From JBFWNZ01 sp050250795 (GTDB taxonomy: Bacteria; Pseudomonadota; Alphaproteobacteria; UBA8366): a stretch of 8,032 nt of DNA. Below, in pieces: positions 4,910-8,032 of this stretch. The translations under genes and the position numbers were made by a program. The notes under the pieces are model-generated. The model was not told the DNA's origin and ran no database searches. It worked only from the letters and a program-made list of their open reading frames with translations. Position 1 is the stretch's first letter. Every line of letters starts with the position of its first letter. The stretch is taken from assembly GCA_050250795.1 (NCBI GenBank), contig JBFWNZ010000169.1:1-8032 (forward strand). Reading direction: 5' to 3'.

Positions 4910-5962
4910 ATGATTCTGACCTGTCCCAGCTGCAGCACGAAGTTCAACGTCAAGGACGAGGCGCTGCTTCCCAACGGCCGCAAGGTGCGTTGCAGCCGCT
5001 GCGCCCATTCCTGGCACGCGATGCCGGATGGCGGCGCGGCCGAGGCGCCTGCGAAACCGGCGCCCGCCAAGGCGGCGCCGAAGCCGGCGAAACGGCCGGC
5101 CGCCGTACCGCCGCCGCCGCCCACCGACGATTTCGACAGCGATGGCGCGGGCGAGGATCCGCCGCCCTTCGGCATGCTGGGCGCCGAGCCGGAGGCCGCC
5201 GCCGCGCCGGCATCGCCGCGCGGCCGGCGCGAGCGCATGCCGCCGCCGCCCATGGACGACCCGCCGCCGATCCCGCCCGAATCGCGCTTCCAGCCGCGCG
5301 AGACGCCGAAGGAGAAGAGCGGCAGCCTGAAATGGTGGATTCTGCTGCTGGTGCTGATCTTCGCGGTCGGCATCGGCGGCGTGGCCATGCGCAAGACCAT
5401 CGTCGCCTTCTATCCGCCGGCGGCGAAGCTGTTCTCGATGATCGGGCTCAGCACCGACATGCTCGGCCACGGGCTGAAGATATTGACCCCGACCGCGACC
5501 CAGCGGGTCGATGCCGGCGGCCGCCGCGTGGTCGAGATTCACGGCCAGATCGAGAACACCGCCGGCATCGAGATCGACGTGCCGGTGCTGCGCGCAGCAC
5601 TGCTCGACAGCCGCGGCCAGGAGCTGCGCAGCTGGACCTTCCACGCCGCGCAGCCGCATATCCTGCCCGGCGAGAAGGTCGATTACGCGACCGACATCGC
5701 CGCCCCGCCCGCCGGCGCGACCGACATCAACATCACCTTCACCTCCGCCGACGAGCCACCCGTGGCGGCGAAGGGGCCGGCGACCGCACCCAAGATGGCG
5801 GGCGAGCATCCGGCCGTGCCGGCCGCGACCGCACCGCCGGCAGCGGCGCCGCATGCCGCGCCCCCGGCACCCGAGCAGGCGATGCCATCTCCGCCGATGC
5901 CGATGCAGGGTCCGGCCGAGACTCCGGCAGCAACCCCGGCGCCGCCCGCAGCCCAGCATTGA
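4910..5962 (+). CDS. MJ0042-type zinc-ribbon / DUF3426 membrane protein
   Basis: A 350-residue protein. The N-terminus MILTCPSCSTKFNVKD...GRKVRCSRCAHSWHA (1-37) is an MJ0042-type zinc ribbon with C5, C8, C28 and C31 as predicted zinc ligands. Residues about 40-135 are a disordered Pro/Ala/Lys-rich linker with poly-Pro runs. One transmembrane helix follows (WWILLLVLIFAVGIGGVAM, 142-160). A DUF3426-like beta domain spans about 165-280 (VVEIHGQIENTAG...VPVLRAALLDSRGQELRSWTF...ILPGEKVDY), and a Pro/Ala-rich tail ends the protein. Cytoplasmic zinc ribbon and periplasmic beta domain is the likely topology. The role is unknown; related genes commonly sit beside ftsE in alphaproteobacteria (general knowledge). 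The ATG at 4910 is fixed by the family's MILTCP start, although its ribosome-binding site is weak. Confidence 0.87.
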   Translation: MILTCPSCSTKFNVKDEALLPNGRKVRCSRCAHSWHAMPDGGAAEAPAKPAPAKAAPKPAKRPAAVPPPPPTDDFDSDGAGEDPPPFGMLGAEPEAAAAPASPRGRRERMPPPPMDDPPPIPPESRFQPRETPKEKSGSLKWWILLLVLIFAVGIGGVAMRKTIVAFYPPAAKLFSMIGLSTDMLGHGLKILTPTATQRVDAGGRRVVEIHGQIENTAGIEIDVPVLRAALLDSRGQELRSWTFHAAQPHILPGEKVDYATDIAAPPAGATDINITFTSADEPPVAAKGPATAPKMAGEHPAVPAATAPPAAAPHAAPPAPEQAMPSPPMPMQGPAETPAATPAPPAAQH

Positions 5963-5994
5963 GCCTGGCGCTGCGGCGGCGCGGCGCACCTGGA

Positions 5995-6023
5995 TTGTGA
6001 GCCTTGCGGCTGCGGCCTATACT
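5995..6023 (+). promoter_or_regulatory. Sigma-70-like promoter of the cupin/rhodanese unit
   Basis: TTGTGA (5995-6000) and TATACT (6018-6023) are separated by exactly 17 bp. The -10 hexamer differs from consensus at one position. The predicted transcript starts near 6030, about 50 nt before the cupin ATG. The promoter begins about 30 bp after the upstream gene ends. Confidence 0.65.
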
Positions 6024-6048
6024 CCGCGGCCAAATCACCGACACCGAC

Positions 6049-6063
6049 ATGACGAACTGCTAG
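6049..6063 (+). other. Four-codon mini-ORF (M-T-N-C) in the cupin leader
   Basis: ATG ACG AAC TGC TAG lies entirely in the predicted leader and its stop overlaps the cupin ribosome-binding site (AGAGGGG, 6062-6068). It has no Shine-Dalgarno of its own, so translation is doubtful. The cysteine codon just before the stop is notable upstream of a cysteine-dioxygenase-like gene. Confidence 0.2.
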
Positions 6064-6068
6064 AGGGG
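6062..6068 (+). promoter_or_regulatory. Ribosome-binding site of the cupin gene
   Basis: AGAGGGG ends 10 nt before the ATG at 6079 and supports this start over the in-frame ATG further inside the gene. Confidence 0.6.
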
Positions 6069-6078
6069 TACCCGAACC

Positions 6079-6693
6079 ATGGCCGCCGTGGAGGAATCCA
6101 GCGTCGCCGACACCCGCCGCCGCGTCGTCGCCGACACCATCGCGCGCATCCGCCGGATCGAACAGACCGAGGGCGTCAACAAGGCCAGCATGGAGAAGAT
6201 CAAGGCCGAGATGATGGGGCTCGCCGACCGGAAGGACCTGTTCCCGGAGAGCGATTTTCCCTATCCGGACGGCGATTCCGTCCAGGTCCGCTATCTCGTC
6301 CATGAAGAGCCGGGCGACGAGTTCACGCTCTATATGAACTCGATGAAGCCGGGCAAGACCGCCAACCCGCACGACCATTCGGATTCCTGGGCCGTCGTCG
6401 TCGCGGTCGAGGGCGAGGAAGTGAACAAGATCTGGAACGTCGTCCAGGAAGACCGCGCCGCCGGAACCGCCACGCTGGAGCTGGCGCAGGAGGTGGTGGT
6501 CAAGCCGGGCGTCGGCATGGCCTTCCTGCCCTATGAGGTGCATTCGATCGCCGTCGTCGGCAAGGATCCGACGATGCATCTGCACCTCTACCGCAAGTCG
6601 CTGGAATCGCTGACCGGCCGGCGCGGCTTCAACATGGAGCGCGGCATCATGTACGACTTCGCCGCACCGGGTAAGACCGTCGGCAAGGCCTGA
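6079..6693 (+). CDS. Cysteine dioxygenase-like cupin (thiol dioxygenase family)
   Basis: A 204-residue double-stranded beta-helix protein. An N-terminal helical part (1-50) precedes the cupin. Motif 1 is NPHDHSDSWAVVVAVEGE, giving ligands H98 and H100; motif 2 is PYEVHSI with H155; together they form the three-histidine iron site of cysteine dioxygenases. R71 in VRYLV matches the substrate-carboxylate arginine of the mammalian enzyme, and H169/Y171 in HLHLY match its second-shell His and Tyr. The Ser that precedes that His-Tyr pair in the mammalian enzyme is His (H167) here, and the cysteine that crosslinks to Tyr is absent, as is usual in bacteria. The likely reaction is O2-dependent oxidation of a small thiol to a sulfinate, but cysteine, 3-mercaptopropionate, mercaptosuccinate or another thiol cannot be told apart. 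A rhodanese gene follows after 108 bp and supports a sulfur role. Confidence 0.8.
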   Translation: MAAVEESSVADTRRRVVADTIARIRRIEQTEGVNKASMEKIKAEMMGLADRKDLFPESDFPYPDGDSVQVRYLVHEEPGDEFTLYMNSMKPGKTANPHDHSDSWAVVVAVEGEEVNKIWNVVQEDRAAGTATLELAQEVVVKPGVGMAFLPYEVHSIAVVGKDPTMHLHLYRKSLESLTGRRGFNMERGIMYDFAAPGKTVGKA

Positions 6694-6753
6694 GCCGACC
6701 CCGTTCCGCCGAGGCCGCCCCTGGGCCGGCTACCGCCTATCCCGCCAGAACCG

Positions 6754-6777
6754 CCGGGCGTCCGCCGCGACGCCCGG
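6754..6777. terminator. Strong hairpin between cupin and rhodanese genes
   Basis: CCGGGCGTC (6754-6762) and GACGCCCGG (6769-6777) form a perfect 9-bp stem with loop CGCCGC, followed by CCCCTTCTTC. The missing T-run argues against full termination. It may attenuate read-through or stabilise the end of the cupin message, as the rhodanese ribosome-binding site lies only about 12 nt downstream. Confidence 0.5.
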
Positions 6778-6801
6778 CCCCTTCTTCGAGGAACCTTATC
6801 G

Positions 6802-8032
6802 ATGACAGCCAAGACCATCGACGCCCCCGCTCTCAAGCAGCGCCTGCGCGACCTCATCAAAGGCAAGGGGGGCGAACTGGCCTTCCTCGACCTGCGCGAG
6901 GACGGCCAGCGCGGCATGGGCCATCCGCTGCTGTCGGTCGGCCTGCACTATTCGGTCATGGAAGCCGTGATCGGCCGTCTCGTGCCGCGGCAGGCGACGC
7001 CGATCATCCTGATGGATGCCGGCGACGGCGTGTCCGAGCGGGCCGCCCCGCGGCTGGCCGCGCTCGGCTATAGCGACGTCACCATCCTGAAGGGCGGCGT
7101 CGAAGCGTGGAAGGCAGCCGGCTACGAGCTGTTCATGGGCCACAACGTCGTCAGCAAGTCCTTCGGCGAGGCCGTGGAGCACGCGAACCACACGCCGTCG
7201 ATCCCGGCGGAAGAGCTGAAGGCGATGAAGGACCGGGGCGAGAAGTTCGTCGTGCTCGACGGCCGCACGCCGCAGGAGCACAACCGCCAGTGCCTGCCCG
7301 GCGGCGTCAGCGTTCCGAACGCCGAACTCGTCTACCGCGTCCACGATCTCGCGCCCGATGCCGACACCACGGTCGTGGTGAACTGCGCCGGCCGCACGCG
7401 CAGCATCATCGGCGCCCAGACGCTGCGCAACGCGCGCATCCCGAACAAGGTCATCGCCTTCCGCAACGGCACCATGGGCTGGACGCTGGCCGGCTACACG
7501 CCGCAGACCGGCAGCACGCTGACCTATGGCCCGGTCACGCCCGACGGCCTGAAGCAGTCCCAGGCCTGGGCCGCCGACATGCGCAAGCGCTATGGCGTCG
7601 GCACGGTCGACCGCAAGACGATGGAGGAATGGCGCAAGGATACCAGCCGCACGACCTACGTCTTCGACGTGCGCGACGAGCGCGAGTATCCGAACGGCCA
7701 TGTGCCGGGCGCCCGGCCGATCGCGGGCGGCCAGCTGGTACAGACCACCGACGAGTGGATGGGCGCGCGCGGCGCGCGCGTCGTGCTAACCGACGACACC
7801 GGCGTGCGCGCGAGCGTCACCGGCCACTGGCTGGCCCAGATGGGCTGGGACGTCTATGTGCTCGACGGCGGCCTGGGGTCGGGCGAAGTGTCGCGCGATC
7901 CCTATGTCGAGTCGGTGCTGGGGATCGTGTCCATCGACACCCCCGAGGTGTCGGCCATGGACCTGAAGGCGATGCTGGATGCCGGCGTGGCCGTCGTCCG
8001 CGACGCCGGGCCGGGCCTGGCGTGCCGCAACG
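6802..8032 (+). CDS. Multi-domain rhodanese-like sulfurtransferase, 3' end beyond the right edge
   Basis: An ATG at 6802, with GAGGAA about 8 nt upstream, opens a frame that stays open to the window end (410 residues seen). It holds three complete rhodanese-like domains and the start of a fourth. Domain 1 (about 8-112) has FLDLRE, ILMDAGDGVSERAA and LKGGVEAWKAAGY. Domain 2 (about 132-232) has VVLDGRTPQEH, the active loop C195-A-G-R-T-R200 and FRNGTMGWTLAGY. Domain 3 (about 265-360) has YVFDVRDEREYPNGHVPGA and the loop D331-D-T-G-V-R336. Domain 4 begins near 378 (SIDTPEVSAMDLKAML). Only domain 2 keeps the persulfide-forming cysteine; the aligned positions in domains 1 (D75) and 3 are aspartate. 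The protein is probably cytoplasmic (no signal peptide) and may move sulfane sulfur in a pathway shared with the upstream thiol dioxygenase. Confidence 0.88.
   Translation, partial: MTAKTIDAPALKQRLRDLIKGKGGELAFLDLREDGQRGMGHPLLSVGLHYSVMEAVIGRLVPRQATPIILMDAGDGVSERAAPRLAALGYSDVTILKGGVEAWKAAGYELFMGHNVVSKSFGEAVEHANHTPSIPAEELKAMKDRGEKFVVLDGRTPQEHNRQCLPGGVSVPNAELVYRVHDLAPDADTTVVVNCAGRTRSIIGAQTLRNARIPNKVIAFRNGTMGWTLAGYTPQTGSTLTYGPVTPDGLKQSQAWAADMRKRYGVGTVDRKTMEEWRKDTSRTTYVFDVRDEREYPNGHVPGARPIAGGQLVQTTDEWMGARGARVVLTDDTGVRASVTGHWLAQMGWDVYVLDGGLGSGEVSRDPYVESVLGIVSIDTPEVSAMDLKAMLDAGVAVVRDAGPGLACRN

Noticed and set aside
4850..5989. Minus-strand open frame of 379 codons opposite the zinc-ribbon gene
   Set aside because: Arg/Gly-rich shadow of a gene with a clear family start, zinc ligands and promoter on the plus strand.

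Overview
The window is about 8 kb of GC-rich DNA with very dense, strongly third-position-GC-biased coding. It most likely comes from an alphaproteobacterium, possibly of the Rhodospirillales type. This rests on codon bias, on the order [MJ0042 zinc-ribbon protein] <> ftsE-ftsX-ydcF-plsC, on intergenic palindromes of the alphaproteobacterial type, and on a GTTC-N7-GTTC SOS-type box. The order-level assignment is an inference. No rRNA, tRNA, insertion sequence or CRISPR array is visible.

Layout. (1) 1-405, minus: the start of a small lipoprotein gene with a PEGA-like segment, cut by the left edge, with AT-richer codon use than everything else. (2) 478-1017, minus: a membrane-anchored SRPBCC (START-like) protein, with a LexA-type box 66 bp upstream of its start. 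(3) 1018-1764: a gene-free stretch of about 750 bp filled with repeats. These are two and a partial copies of a 140/141-bp tandem unit, each full copy carrying two palindromes, followed by two copies of a 73-bp element flanking a long hairpin. (4) 1765-4714, minus: a compact operon ftsE-ftsX-ydcF-plsC with 1-bp, 13-bp and -4-bp junctions, combining a division ABC transporter with envelope and lipid genes. (5) 4910-5962, plus: a zinc-ribbon/DUF3426 membrane protein, divergent from ftsE, with a convincing sigma-70-like promoter. (6) 6079-6693 and 6802 to the right edge, plus: a cysteine-dioxygenase-like cupin followed by a multi-domain rhodanese sulfurtransferase, with a good promoter upstream.

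How it fits together. The centre is an envelope and cell-division locus: FtsEX couples ATP hydrolysis to peptidoglycan remodelling, YdcF-type proteins are envelope-linked, and PlsC makes phosphatidic acid. The right side looks like a thiol/sulfur module in which a mononuclear-iron thiol dioxygenase is paired with a sulfurtransferase. In the rhodanese protein only one of the three complete domains keeps the catalytic cysteine; the other two carry aspartate there. The most unusual non-coding material is the repeat field between the SRPBCC gene and plsC, including paired changes in hairpin arms and a repeat end that supplies the plsC stop codon. I see no clearly new multi-gene system; the cupin/multi-rhodanese pair and the repeat field deserve the most attention.
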